A DNA stretch of 52,453 nt from Bacillota bacterium. GTDB lineage: Bacteria; Bacillota; Bacilli; Paenibacillales; Paenibacillaceae. The notes under the pieces were generated by a model. It had not been told where the DNA came from. It worked only from the letters and a program-made list of their open reading frames with translations, and did not search any database. The DNA lies in contig JAEZCJ010000209.1 in NCBI GenBank assembly GCA_023433615.1, positions 1 through 52,453 of the forward strand, written 5' to 3'. The position numbers were made by a program, and so were the translations under genes. This document shows positions 15,760 to 25,049 of the stretch, piece after piece; position 1 is the first letter of the stretch, and each line of letters starts with the position of its first letter.

Positions 15760-18546
15760 ATGGCTGAATTGTTCTCAGGCTTTACTGGTAAAAAAATTAT
15801 TATGTTTGGTACAGGTGTCGCAAGTAAAAAGGTGACAGAGTACTTTTTGGGGTTTAATGTAGATACTTCATATTATGTTGACAATAATAATGAAAAGTGG
15901 GGAACCTCATTCTGTGATCGGCCAGTATATTCACCAGATGTATTATTGCAAGAAGATCAATCTGGAATTTGTATTGTTATTGCCAGTAGCTATGTATTGG
16001 AAATTTCCTCTCAATTGGAGGGGATGGGTTTTAGTGCAGAAAAACATTTTCTAAATGGATTATCCATGATGAATTCTGTAAACCATTTTATCAATGGAGA
16101 AGCCGATCTCGTTAAGAAACTGATAAAGCCTGGACACACGGTTTTCGATATAGGCGCAAATACCGGAAAATGGTCTGAAATGTTGCTTGAAAATCAGAAA
16201 GAATGTCAACTGCATTTATTTGAACCTGTCGCCGATACGTTTAACTTACTCATGCAGCACGTAGGTGGATATATGAAAGATGTGATGATGCGTTTTAATA
16301 ATATCGCACTTTCAAAAGAAAATGGGATGTTAGACTTTTTTCATTATGACACTGAAAGCACATGGAGTACATTTTATCGACGAATAGATGTGGAGAAAAA
16401 GTACGGTTTGCAGGCACCACAGAAATATGTTGTACAAGCTAGTACAGTGGATAATTATTGTATAGCAAATAAAGTAAGGCACATTCATTTTATGAAGATT
16501 AACGTTGAAGGTAGCGAACTGGATGTATTAGTTGGTGCTCAAATGATGTTGGGCAAAGGCATGATTGACTATATTCAGTTCGAGTACGGTGATACCTATG
16601 AGGCAGCAAACATTACATTACGAGATGTATATGATTTATTAGACCGGTTCGATTACAGGGTCTTCACCATTTCTGCATTAGGGTTGAAAGAAATTCATGA
16701 TGTCTCAGAAGTCATTGAAGATTATGAATATAAGAACTTCTTAGCAGTAAATTCTAGACTTGTATCTCATCTGAAAAACGAAAAGCCTTCACTTCTGGAT
16801 ATCGGCCAGTTGTGCGTAGATTATGAAATAAATCCAAAGGGTGTCATTCATATTGGCGCTCATGAAGGCAAGGAATTAGCTGCCTATAAGAAAATTGGAG
16901 TTGAAAAGGTCCTATTCATCGAAGCTAATCCAGAGGTGTATAGACTATTAGAACAACGAGTTGCCGGGGAATCAATTGAAATTAGAACTGTCAACTGTGC
17001 AATCAGCGATGTTGATGGTGATGTGGAACTCCATATTACGAACCAGGATCAGAGCAGTTCGATTCTTCCCCTTAAAAAACATAAAGATATATATCCTGAA
17101 ATTCAAGAATTAAAAAAGGTGAAAGTAGCTTCAAACAGACTGGATACGTTATTGGAGAATTATAAATTGGATTCAAAAGATTACAACCTCCTTAATATTG
17201 ACATCCAAGGGGCGGAATTACTTGCCCTTAAAGGGGCGCATAATTTATTAGTTTACATTGATGCTTTAAATATAGAAGTAAATTTTGAGGAATTGTATGA
17301 GGGCTGCCCACTTATTGATGAAATTGACGCTTTTTTGGATGGGTATGGATTTAAAAGAGTCGTTACGAAAACGCCTTACCATCCATCGTGGGGCGATGCC
17401 TTCTATGTAAAAAAGCCGACAATAGCTATGTCTTCATTGGGTCAGAATGGAAGGTTCGCAAATCAGTTATTTCAGTATGCCTATATAAAAATCTATTCGA
17501 AAATCAATGATTTTCGATTAGAGACACCAGAATGGGTCGGACAATCCCTATTTGATATTCACGACAATGCATTATCCAAAAGCTATTTGCAAATTGACGA
17601 AACCGATTTAGTAACAATGGACCACCCATTTAGAAAGAGTGAAACAAACGTAGACATAAAAGGATTCTTTCAGTTCCATACAAAGAATTATCGGCCATAT
17701 AAAACTGACTTCCAATTATTATTTAAACCCAAGAAAGATATAGAAGCAAGATTGAAAACATTTGTGGACCAACTGCGATCAAAAGGAAACACAATAGTAG
17801 GACTGCATCTACGTCGAGGAGACTACGGATATTCTCACTTTTTTGAGGCTCCGTCCAAATGGTATTTAGAGTGGTTGGATCTTATATGGAGTGATTTAGA
17901 TAGGCCGCTGCTGTATATTGCCAGCGATGAGCCAGATAAAGTTCTTGAAGACTTTGCAGAGTATAATCCTGTGACAGCTGCCTCTCTAGGGGTTTCATTA
18001 CCAGAGGCGGAGTATTATCCTGATTTTTATTTTCTATCCAACTGTGACGTACTGGCGATCTCGAACAGCTCGTTTTCGTTCGCTGCAAGTATGTTAAATA
18101 CCCATGCGATGATTTACAGCAGACCAAGTTTAGCGCATCAGAAGATGATTCCATATGATCCTTGGAACAGTCCCGTTTTACTTAGAGACCATAAAGTAGA
18201 AGATAATATTAAGGCTGAAATGGTGTTTAAGTTCGACAATATTGACCATAATCAAAAGATTCTGATTTATGGCGCAGGTGAACATACTATGCATTTGTTG
18301 AAGGAAACAAATATTTCCAACAAAATAATTATCGGAATAGTTGATCAGGATCCACAATTAGAAGAGGCGTTCGGATTTAAGGTCTATAGGCCAGAACAAA
18401 TTAATCAGCTTGATTCAGATGTCATAATAATTTCCTCATTTAGATATCGGAAGTCAATTGAGCAATTCCTACAGAATACAATCGGATATCATGGGGAGAT
18501 TATAAATATTTATAAAGATATTCACAAACGACCTTTTTATCAATAA
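15760..18546 (+). CDS. Five-domain protein: Rossmann - FkbM - FkbM - GT11-like - Rossmann
   Basis: A 928-residue fusion. Residues about 8-112 are the island's Rossmann module (IMFGTGVASKKV, YYVDNNNEKWG, IVIASSYV). About 120-340 is an FkbM-type methyltransferase (VFDIGANTGKWSEM, FEPV, FMKINVEGSELDVL). About 355-550 is a second FkbM domain (VIHIGAHEGKE, FIEANPEVYRLLE, LNIDIQGAELLALKGA). About 553-805 resembles family 11 fucosyltransferases (GQNGRFANQLFQYAY, GLHLRRGDYG, SNCDVLAISNSSFSFAAS). About 828-925 is a second Rossmann module (ILIYGAGEHTM, GIVDQD, VIIISSF). The frame is continuous with a good ribosome site (GGGAGG). It probably adds and methylates a sugar on the glycan; the acceptor is unknown. 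Confidence 0.78.
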   Translation: MAELFSGFTGKKIIMFGTGVASKKVTEYFLGFNVDTSYYVDNNNEKWGTSFCDRPVYSPDVLLQEDQSGICIVIASSYVLEISSQLEGMGFSAEKHFLNGLSMMNSVNHFINGEADLVKKLIKPGHTVFDIGANTGKWSEMLLENQKECQLHLFEPVADTFNLLMQHVGGYMKDVMMRFNNIALSKENGMLDFFHYDTESTWSTFYRRIDVEKKYGLQAPQKYVVQASTVDNYCIANKVRHIHFMKINVEGSELDVLVGAQMMLGKGMIDYIQFEYGDTYEAANITLRDVYDLLDRFDYRVFTISALGLKEIHDVSEVIEDYEYKNFLAVNSRLVSHLKNEKPSLLDIGQLCVDYEINPKGVIHIGAHEGKELAAYKKIGVEKVLFIEANPEVYRLLEQRVAGESIEIRTVNCAISDVDGDVELHITNQDQSSSILPLKKHKDIYPEIQELKKVKVASNRLDTLLENYKLDSKDYNLLNIDIQGAELLALKGAHNLLVYIDALNIEVNFEELYEGCPLIDEIDAFLDGYGFKRVVTKTPYHPSWGDAFYVKKPTIAMSSLGQNGRFANQLFQYAYIKIYSKINDFRLETPEWVGQSLFDIHDNALSKSYLQIDETDLVTMDHPFRKSETNVDIKGFFQFHTKNYRPYKTDFQLLFKPKKDIEARLKTFVDQLRSKGNTIVGLHLRRGDYGYSHFFEAPSKWYLEWLDLIWSDLDRPLLYIASDEPDKVLEDFAEYNPVTAASLGVSLPEAEYYPDFYFLSNCDVLAISNSSFSFAASMLNTHAMIYSRPSLAHQKMIPYDPWNSPVLLRDHKVEDNIKAEMVFKFDNIDHNQKILIYGAGEHTMHLLKETNISNKIIIGIVDQDPQLEEAFGFKVYRPEQINQLDSDVIIISSFRYRKSIEQFLQNTIGYHGEIINIYKDIHKRPFYQ

Positions 18547-18597
18547 CAAATGATAATGTTCTGTGTTGAAAGAGAAATTCCTATAAAGGGTGAAGAT

Positions 18598-19863
18598 ATG
18601 GCTCAGTTCGAACTAACGAAACCTGTTGTGTTAATCATATTCAAACGCCCAGACACTACAAGTAAGATTTTCGAGGCAATACGAAAGGTACAACCTAAAA
18701 AGCTATATATTTTTGCCGATGGATCTCGTAACGCTCTGGAAGAAGAACGATGTCAACAAACGAAGTTAGCGGTAGAAAATGTAGATTGGCCATGTGAAGT
18801 ATTTCGTGATTACTCCGATATAAATCTGGGTGTTGAAAAAAGAGTAATCAGTGCATTGAATATAGTATTTGAAAACGAAAATGATGCAATAATTCTAGAA
18901 GATGACTGCCTTCCTGATCCGACTTTTTTTAGGTTTTGTGAAGAATTATTAGAAAAATACCGGGATGACAATCGTGTTATGTCGATATCTGGGAGTAATT
19001 TTCAATTTGAGAGGGCCTCGTCAGTAGGCAGCTACCATTTCTCCAAATTCCCATCCCCTTGGGGATGGGCGACTTGGAAAAGGGCATGGGCGCTGTATGA
19101 TGAGAATTTAACGAATTGGTTGGATGTTCAAAAGGGCAACTGGCTGCACGATATTCTTAATCATGCAGAGGCTGAGGAATTTTGGTGGAGAGTTCTTCAA
19201 GATTGTTACTATAAAGGACCTCTTTATGCATGGGACTATGTCTGGAAATTTTCTTGCTGGATACAGAGTGGATTAGCCATAACACCGAATAAAAATCTAA
19301 TTGAGAATATCGGTTTTGGTGATGGAGCCACACACACCTTCAGACCAAATGCTTTAGCGAATATTATTGCGGAAGAGATGGAATTTCCTATTGAACATCC
19401 TAGGTTAATGATTTGCAATGAACGTGCCGACCGCAGTTGGAAAGACTTTAGGTATAGCAGAGCCTTTAGCCGAGATGCTTTCGTGAAAAAAATGTTAAAC
19501 AGTGTTGTAAGTCATCAGTCTTTAGTGGAGCCACTGCTATCCCGTTCGATTAAAAGAGTGGCGTTGTTTGGAACATTACCTATTTCAACTTTTTTAGCAG
19601 ATCAATTTAGATTGAATGGAATTGAAGTGGTAGCATTTCTTGATAATAATATTTCCGATGATGGAAGCGAAATTAAAGGTATTAAAGTGTATAGGCCGAG
19701 TTGGCTAGCAAAGAATATTGATCAATTTAATGTGGATGCTATTATTAGCACTGTATTGGGGGAGCATGAGAAAGGTTTACTCATGCAGTTAGTCGATTTA
19801 TTTAATCCGAAAGTGAAAATATTATCATGGGTTGATTTGGTCGCGTGGAACGATAAAAAATAA
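18598..19863 (+). CDS. GT2-like glycosyltransferase with C-terminal Rossmann module
   Basis: A 421-residue protein. The N-terminal part is a GT-A-fold transferase: VVLIIFKRPDTTSKIFEAI at the start, FADGSR, and the metal-binding IILEDDCLPDPTFF near residue 100, followed by SPWGWATWKRAW, typical of a family of exopolysaccharide transferases. From about residue 318 the island's Rossmann module appears (VALFGTLPISTF, AFLDNN, GIKVYRPSWL). An upstream ATG at 18550 has no ribosome site; AAGGGTGA before 18598 decides the start. It follows the 928-residue protein closely and is likely co-transcribed. Confidence 0.75.
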   Translation: MAQFELTKPVVLIIFKRPDTTSKIFEAIRKVQPKKLYIFADGSRNALEEERCQQTKLAVENVDWPCEVFRDYSDINLGVEKRVISALNIVFENENDAIILEDDCLPDPTFFRFCEELLEKYRDDNRVMSISGSNFQFERASSVGSYHFSKFPSPWGWATWKRAWALYDENLTNWLDVQKGNWLHDILNHAEAEEFWWRVLQDCYYKGPLYAWDYVWKFSCWIQSGLAITPNKNLIENIGFGDGATHTFRPNALANIIAEEMEFPIEHPRLMICNERADRSWKDFRYSRAFSRDAFVKKMLNSVVSHQSLVEPLLSRSIKRVALFGTLPISTFLADQFRLNGIEVVAFLDNNISDDGSEIKGIKVYRPSWLAKNIDQFNVDAIISTVLGEHEKGLLMQLVDLFNPKVKILSWVDLVAWNDKK

Positions 19864-19874
19864 GGGGAATGAGA

Positions 19875-21413
19875 ATGAATCCTGCAGAACTATTGAATCA
19901 AGTGGTAGCGGATAAAAAGGTGGTTATTTTCGGTACTGGGGAGGGTAGTATTAAGGTTGGCCTGATATTCCCGAATCATAGTTATTACGTCGATAACAAC
20001 ACTAGCAAACATGGACAACTTATTAATGGTTTCCGCGTTCAATCTCCAAAGGTTCTTCTTAACGAGGATAAAAACCGATTGTTAATTATTGTTGCGAGTT
20101 CTTTTTACAGCGAAATTTCCATTCAACTTGAAAGCTACGGACTTATAGAAGGAGTTCATTTTTGGGACGGTTTAAAACCATATAGGTTTTTGTATTATGA
20201 TAAATTCAAGGATGGACTAACAGTTAACGGTATATTATTTTCAGGTTTTAGAACAAATGCATTTGGTACACATTCAGTCGGGTTTCATACTAAATATATA
20301 ATTAAAATTGAACATGACCGCCTGAACTTAAAATCGAATTCCCTTTCCGATGAGATTATTACAATTCAATCTTTAAACGAATTAAAATGTGTGACGTGCC
20401 CGAAAATGCTTTCTGAGGGCGTCCTCGAAACTGGTGAACGCTTTTATATTCAACAAAGAATATATTCGAAGGGACGTCCTAGTACTGCAGATCTCTTGTT
20501 TACACTAATTGAACAAAAAAACTTAGGTGTCTTTCACGGGGACCTTAAACCAGACAATATTATTTTTGATGGCGAAGTTTGTCATTTAATTGATTATGAT
20601 CAGTCAGTTCGGAGCTCGGAACTTAAATCCATGAGTAATAAACAGTTCTTGGAGTATGTGGTCACCCATTCTTTGGAAAAGTATGGGGAGGACCGTTTAG
20701 AACGATATGAGAATTTCTTTGATAAGGAAGAAATGCAGTTTTTGTTGAGAAATGATTCCTTTAATATGGCGAAGACAACATTGTTTCAACATCAAATGAC
20801 AACACAAGAGATCGACGGGATTTACCATAATCTATTTACAGATTCCATTCATATTAAAGGCGCTCGTGATTTTACTATTCGCAAGAAATTACTGGACGAT
20901 ATTCCATTCAGTGTTGGGGAAAAAGTGCTTGATGTCGGATGTAATATGGGGCTTTTAAGTCACTACTTGTTTGATCGAGAATGTAATGTCACGGGTATTG
21001 ATTTAGACTCATCGATTGTTAAAATCGCACAAATGGTCTCGAATATTACAGGAAAACAAATTGTATTTGAGAATAAGGACATTGACAACGCTATATTTGA
21101 GCATCATTACGATACGATTTGTTTCTTCTCCGTTCTCCAACATGTAGAGAATCTTACAGCAATGGGAGAAAAAATTGCAGAAAAATGCAATAGAATCATT
21201 ATTGAGAATCGACTATGTGAATCAGGCACTAAACCGATAAACGGATCATGGCAAAAGACTACAAGCTGGTATTTCGAAAATATTGAACAATTACAGACGC
21301 ATTTCGAAATGGTCTTCCCAGGGTTCAAGTTTAAGAAATGCTATGGAAAAGCTGACAGAAGAAGATATGTATTAGAATTTGTGAAAACATTGGATGGCGG
21401 ATGTCTACAATGA
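19875..21413 (+). CDS. Rossmann - kinase-like - methyltransferase fusion
   Basis: A 512-residue protein in three parts. Residues about 10-110 are the Rossmann module (VVIFGTGEGS, YYVDNNTSKHG, LIIVASSFYSEI). Residues about 115-310 look like a protein-kinase/APH fold: GVFHGDLKPDNIIFDG near residue 220 gives the HxDxxxxN catalytic loop, and CHLIDYDQS the metal-binding DxD. Residues about 340-510 are a class I methyltransferase (VLDVGCNMGLLSHYL, VTGIDLDSS, FFSVLQHVENL). Kinase plus methyltransferase in one chain is reminiscent of WbdD, which caps O-antigen chains with methyl-phosphate, but here the kinase comes first. The start at 19875 is chosen because AGGGGA abuts the earlier ATG at 19869. Confidence 0.75.
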   Translation: MNPAELLNQVVADKKVVIFGTGEGSIKVGLIFPNHSYYVDNNTSKHGQLINGFRVQSPKVLLNEDKNRLLIIVASSFYSEISIQLESYGLIEGVHFWDGLKPYRFLYYDKFKDGLTVNGILFSGFRTNAFGTHSVGFHTKYIIKIEHDRLNLKSNSLSDEIITIQSLNELKCVTCPKMLSEGVLETGERFYIQQRIYSKGRPSTADLLFTLIEQKNLGVFHGDLKPDNIIFDGEVCHLIDYDQSVRSSELKSMSNKQFLEYVVTHSLEKYGEDRLERYENFFDKEEMQFLLRNDSFNMAKTTLFQHQMTTQEIDGIYHNLFTDSIHIKGARDFTIRKKLLDDIPFSVGEKVLDVGCNMGLLSHYLFDRECNVTGIDLDSSIVKIAQMVSNITGKQIVFENKDIDNAIFEHHYDTICFFSVLQHVENLTAMGEKIAEKCNRIIIENRLCESGTKPINGSWQKTTSWYFENIEQLQTHFEMVFPGFKFKKCYGKADRRRYVLEFVKTLDGGCLQ

Positions 21414-22513
21414 GTTTAAAAATATCCATTATCACGGCAAGTTATAATAGTGAAAAACATTTAGAACAGACAGTTTGCAGTGTACTGGAACAAACCTATT
21501 CAAATATTGAGTACATTATTGTTGACGGTGCATCCAGCGATGGAACGACGGACATTATCAGAGAATACCAGCGGCATATTGATCATGTTATTTCTGAAAG
21601 CGATAAAGGTATTTACGATGCGTTTAATAAAGGTGTGCGCATGGCTACCGGAGATGTGATCTATTTTCTGAATTCCGACGACTATCTTTGCAATGATACG
21701 GTTATCGAAAAAGTGGCCAGTGCGTTTGTGAGCAGCGAAACGATGGTCGTATACGGCGATATCGTCAAATGGAACGAAGAGACCGGGGTATTCCACCATG
21801 TGAGCAGACCCGCTGAGTTAGCTCTGTTGCAGCAAGGGAAAATGCCGCCCCATCCCGGGATGTTTATGCGAAAATGTTTGATTGAGCAATACGGCTACTT
21901 TAATTTGGACTATACCATCGCAAGTGATTTCGATCTTGTAATAAAAGTATTTAAGGATCATTTGGCACAAGCCGTCCGGATTGATGAACGAATAGCCGTC
22001 TTTCGGACAGGGGGAGCCTCGACGCAGCTTCTTAAGATGCGTCAAGTCCGGGACGAATCGGTAGCCATTATTGAGTCGCATTTTGGGACAAGCGATCTAA
22101 AACGATATTCGCAAGAAGAGTTTAATAGCTTTTTTAATACGAAATGGCTGGAAATTATGCTGTATAAGGGGCATCCGGCATCTGTGACGCTAATTAGGAA
22201 AGGGATTCGTGATGTCGCGATATTCGGCAGCTTGGAGACGGCGTCCTATGCGCATCAAGATATGCAGAAGTCAGGCATTCATGTGCATGTTTTTATGGAT
22301 AATGATTTGAAGCGGAGTGGTCATCAATTGAACGGTGTCCCGATTAGTTCACCTTCATGGCTGTCGGACAATAGGTCGAAGATAGACGCGATCATCATGG
22401 CCTTCGGCGGCAATTACGAAGAAGAGGTCAAGAAACAGATTAAGGATCTAACGGTCGATCATCCGGTTGAGATCATATCATGGCGAGAAATGATCGCTTG
22501 GAATTTCGAGTAG
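21410..22513 (+). CDS. GT2 glycosyltransferase with C-terminal Rossmann module
   Basis: A 367-residue protein. The first 240 residues are a standard family 2 transferase: ISIITASYNSEKHLEQTV, EYIIVDGASSDGT, a GIYDAFNKG segment and the metal motif YFLNSDDYL near residue 85. From about residue 266 the Rossmann module follows (VAIFGSLETASYA, VFMDND, ISSPSWLSDN). The start overlaps the previous stop (ATGA), implying coupling; an ATG at 21401 is a possible alternative. Transfer of a hexose-type sugar is likely, donor unknown. Confidence 0.82.
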   Translation: MSLKISIITASYNSEKHLEQTVCSVLEQTYSNIEYIIVDGASSDGTTDIIREYQRHIDHVISESDKGIYDAFNKGVRMATGDVIYFLNSDDYLCNDTVIEKVASAFVSSETMVVYGDIVKWNEETGVFHHVSRPAELALLQQGKMPPHPGMFMRKCLIEQYGYFNLDYTIASDFDLVIKVFKDHLAQAVRIDERIAVFRTGGASTQLLKMRQVRDESVAIIESHFGTSDLKRYSQEEFNSFFNTKWLEIMLYKGHPASVTLIRKGIRDVAIFGSLETASYAHQDMQKSGIHVHVFMDNDLKRSGHQLNGVPISSPSWLSDNRSKIDAIIMAFGGNYEEEVKKQIKDLTVDHPVEIISWREMIAWNFE

Positions 22514-22568
22514 CGCAGCAAGATTAATTCGGCTGCCTCGATTTCAATAAGGAGTGCGGTGGAATTCA

Positions 22569-23573
22569 ATGGCTGAGATAAGTGTACTAATGTCGGTTTA
22601 CAATGGCGAGAAATTTGTTGTCCAAGCCATTGACAGCATTTTAGCTCAAACCTTTGAAGACTTTGAATTAATCATTATAGATGACGGATCTACTGATCGT
22701 TCATGGGAACTCATCACTAGCTATTCGGATGCAAGAATACGCCCCTATCGCTTAGAGACAAATATTGGGGTAGGAGGCGCACTGCAATACGGTTTATCGC
22801 TGGTGGAAGGCAAGTATGTCGCGAAAGCCGACTCGGATGACATTCACCATCCCACACGATTAGAAAAACAGAGGGCATACTTGGAACAGAATACTGGGAT
22901 TTCCCTTGTAAAGACCCTCATGCGTTATTTTCCGCATGATGCCGAAACCGAACGCTCATCCCGATATCTGCATATGAAGGATTTTCAGGAAGAATTCAAA
23001 AATTGTGTGATGTCTACTGAAGATATACAAGAAAAGCTATACTGGACAAGCTGCATCGTACATTCGACGATCATGGTTCGGACAGCAGCTATTCAAGCAG
23101 TCGGTTATGACCCCGAATTACGCATCGCGGAAGATTATAAAATGATGTACGAATTAAATAAAAAAGGCTTCAGAATGGCGACGCTTGAAGAAGTATTGGT
23201 TGATGTACGGGTAATCAACACTTCCATTACCGCCACTGAAAATTTTATTCTTTGGGATATCATGTATAAGATCAAGGAACAAGAGATCAGGCGGTTATTT
23301 GGCGAGTGCAATCGCGTTTTCTTGTGGGGCGCGAGCGAAAAGGGGAAGGCTGTCGAAGGAATACTAAACAAACAAGGGTTATTCATCTCGGGTTTTATCG
23401 ATTCTGATCTCAAGAAACAGCAGGAAAGCACATCCGGATATAACGTATATGGCCCATCTATGCTTGAACCAGGCGATAAAATAATCATCACATCTAGACC
23501 TGGGCTCTTCGCTATTGGCAATGAATTAAAACGACGCGGGTTCAAATCGCTTATCGATTTTATCGGCTTTTAG
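22569..23573 (+). CDS. GT2 glycosyltransferase with C-terminal Rossmann module
   Basis: A 334-residue protein. The N-terminal domain is a family 2 transferase (ISVLMSVYNGEKFVVQAI, LIIIDDGSTDRSWEL, AKADSDDIHHPTRLEKQ). Near residue 247 begins a short version of the Rossmann module (VFLWGASEKGKAVEGI, GFIDSD, YNVYGPSMLEPGD, IIITSRP). A GTG at 22554 would overlap the AAGGAG at 22548-22553; the ATG at 22569 with GGTGG before it is preferred. Confidence 0.82.
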   Translation: MAEISVLMSVYNGEKFVVQAIDSILAQTFEDFELIIIDDGSTDRSWELITSYSDARIRPYRLETNIGVGGALQYGLSLVEGKYVAKADSDDIHHPTRLEKQRAYLEQNTGISLVKTLMRYFPHDAETERSSRYLHMKDFQEEFKNCVMSTEDIQEKLYWTSCIVHSTIMVRTAAIQAVGYDPELRIAEDYKMMYELNKKGFRMATLEEVLVDVRVINTSITATENFILWDIMYKIKEQEIRRLFGECNRVFLWGASEKGKAVEGILNKQGLFISGFIDSDLKKQQESTSGYNVYGPSMLEPGDKIIITSRPGLFAIGNELKRRGFKSLIDFIGF

Positions 23574-23594
23574 TAGTAAAAAGAAGGTGCTGCC

Positions 23595-25028
23595 ATGACT
23601 AAAAATATAGGTTTCGTATGTACGACAATATTCCATTATCTCCATTTTAAGCGTATTGCCGAACAATTCGGCGAACGAGCTGTATTTATAATCGTTACTC
23701 CTCAATTCACCAACGGCCGCTATGAACGGTTGGAGCATTATTTACAGGATAATCATGTGCGCTACTGTTCTGCAGATGATGTGATTGCGGAGCGAGTTCC
23801 GGTCGCAGCGGTTGTCGCCCCATATTACTCTTCAATATACAGCTTTATATCATCGGATATTTTGAGGATTCGCGTAATGTATGGATATGCTAAGGATGCT
23901 TGGAATTACGCGGATTGGAATAAGGGTTTCGACCTGATTCTAGCTTATGGTCCCTATTCGGAGCGCATCCTATCGGCCAAGGCGCCGACAGTTTCGATCG
24001 GCCACCCGCGTTATGCTACGAATCCCGTGCCAGCTAGAAAAATTGCGAGCGTAACCGGACAACTGCTGTCCGGCTGGTTGTCTTCATCAGGGCGAACGAC
24101 GCTGCTGTATTGTCCGACTTGGGGAGATCTTTCTTCGTTCCGATGGTTCAAACAAGCCATCGATACGCTCACCGAGCAATACCGGATTATCATCAAGCTA
24201 CATCATTTGACGGCACTTACCGGGGATTATGAATTAGAAATAACAGATCATCCACATCTGTTCGTGTGCGACGAGACAGTCGACTTGTTCGATCTGTTCC
24301 CCGTAAGCGACGCGGTCATTAGCGATTACAGCGGCGCGATCTTTGATGCCATGCTGGCCAATAAGCGCATTGTCCTCGTGAATGCGTTGGAAGAAAGTGT
24401 TCGCGATACCGGTATCCTAAATATTAAGAAGATGAGCAACGTAGCCGATTTAAATGATAAGAACATCAACGCACAAGGGAGCTTGGATATTCAGGCAAGG
24501 GCCATCTTGCCTAATGTAACCGCTCCTTCTAGGTTATCCGCTTCCGTTAATGATGTGCTCAAAGCGCCGGTTATCGACTATCGCGAAATGAACCACGATC
24601 TATACGCGGAGAAGGACGACCAGGCGCCGCGGCGGGCGTACGCCGCCATATGCGCCTTACTTGACGAAACGCGCGAGATCACAAGGACATCAGATATCGG
24701 GCTTAGCTTCCGGAAGGATGAGTTCGTAGCTTTCGTCGAGCAGCATGCGGAGCGGCGCTTCATTCTGTGGGGGGCCGGCGACTACGGACAATTGATGGTG
24801 TCTTGGCTGCTTAGCCGCGGATACCGGCTGGTCGCCATCCTTGATGCAAATTCGGACAAGCAAGGCCTTCAGTTGTTCGATGTCCCGATCTATTCACCCG
24901 ACACATATCAATTCGGGAGTCAAGATTGCTTGATTCTATCATTTGACTATAAGTCCCGTGAAGCATTGGTCAATCATTTAGCAGCGAGAGGCTTGTTCGA
25001 CGAGTCAAGCGTGCTGATCCCGTTTTAA
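23595..25028 (+). CDS. CDP-glycerol glycerophosphotransferase-like protein with C-terminal Rossmann module
   Basis: A 477-residue protein. Residues about 1-370 match the TagB/TagF type phosphoalcohol transferase family, with the signatures LLYCPTWGD and DAVISDYSGAIFDAMLANKR. Such enzymes move an alcohol phosphate from a CDP donor onto an acceptor. Residues 385-477 are the last copy of the Rossmann module (FILWGAGDYGQL, AILDAN, VPIYSPDTYQ). It lacks an N-terminal membrane helix. Precedent exists: the Clostridioides difficile type A flagellin glycan locus also contains a CDP-glycerol-transferase-like gene and makes a phosphodiester-linked modification. Confidence 0.78.
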   Translation: MTKNIGFVCTTIFHYLHFKRIAEQFGERAVFIIVTPQFTNGRYERLEHYLQDNHVRYCSADDVIAERVPVAAVVAPYYSSIYSFISSDILRIRVMYGYAKDAWNYADWNKGFDLILAYGPYSERILSAKAPTVSIGHPRYATNPVPARKIASVTGQLLSGWLSSSGRTTLLYCPTWGDLSSFRWFKQAIDTLTEQYRIIIKLHHLTALTGDYELEITDHPHLFVCDETVDLFDLFPVSDAVISDYSGAIFDAMLANKRIVLVNALEESVRDTGILNIKKMSNVADLNDKNINAQGSLDIQARAILPNVTAPSRLSASVNDVLKAPVIDYREMNHDLYAEKDDQAPRRAYAAICALLDETREITRTSDIGLSFRKDEFVAFVEQHAERRFILWGAGDYGQLMVSWLLSRGYRLVAILDANSDKQGLQLFDVPIYSPDTYQFGSQDCLILSFDYKSREALVNHLAARGLFDESSVLIPF

Positions 25029-25049
25029 TCATCTGAGGGGGCTTCGGAA

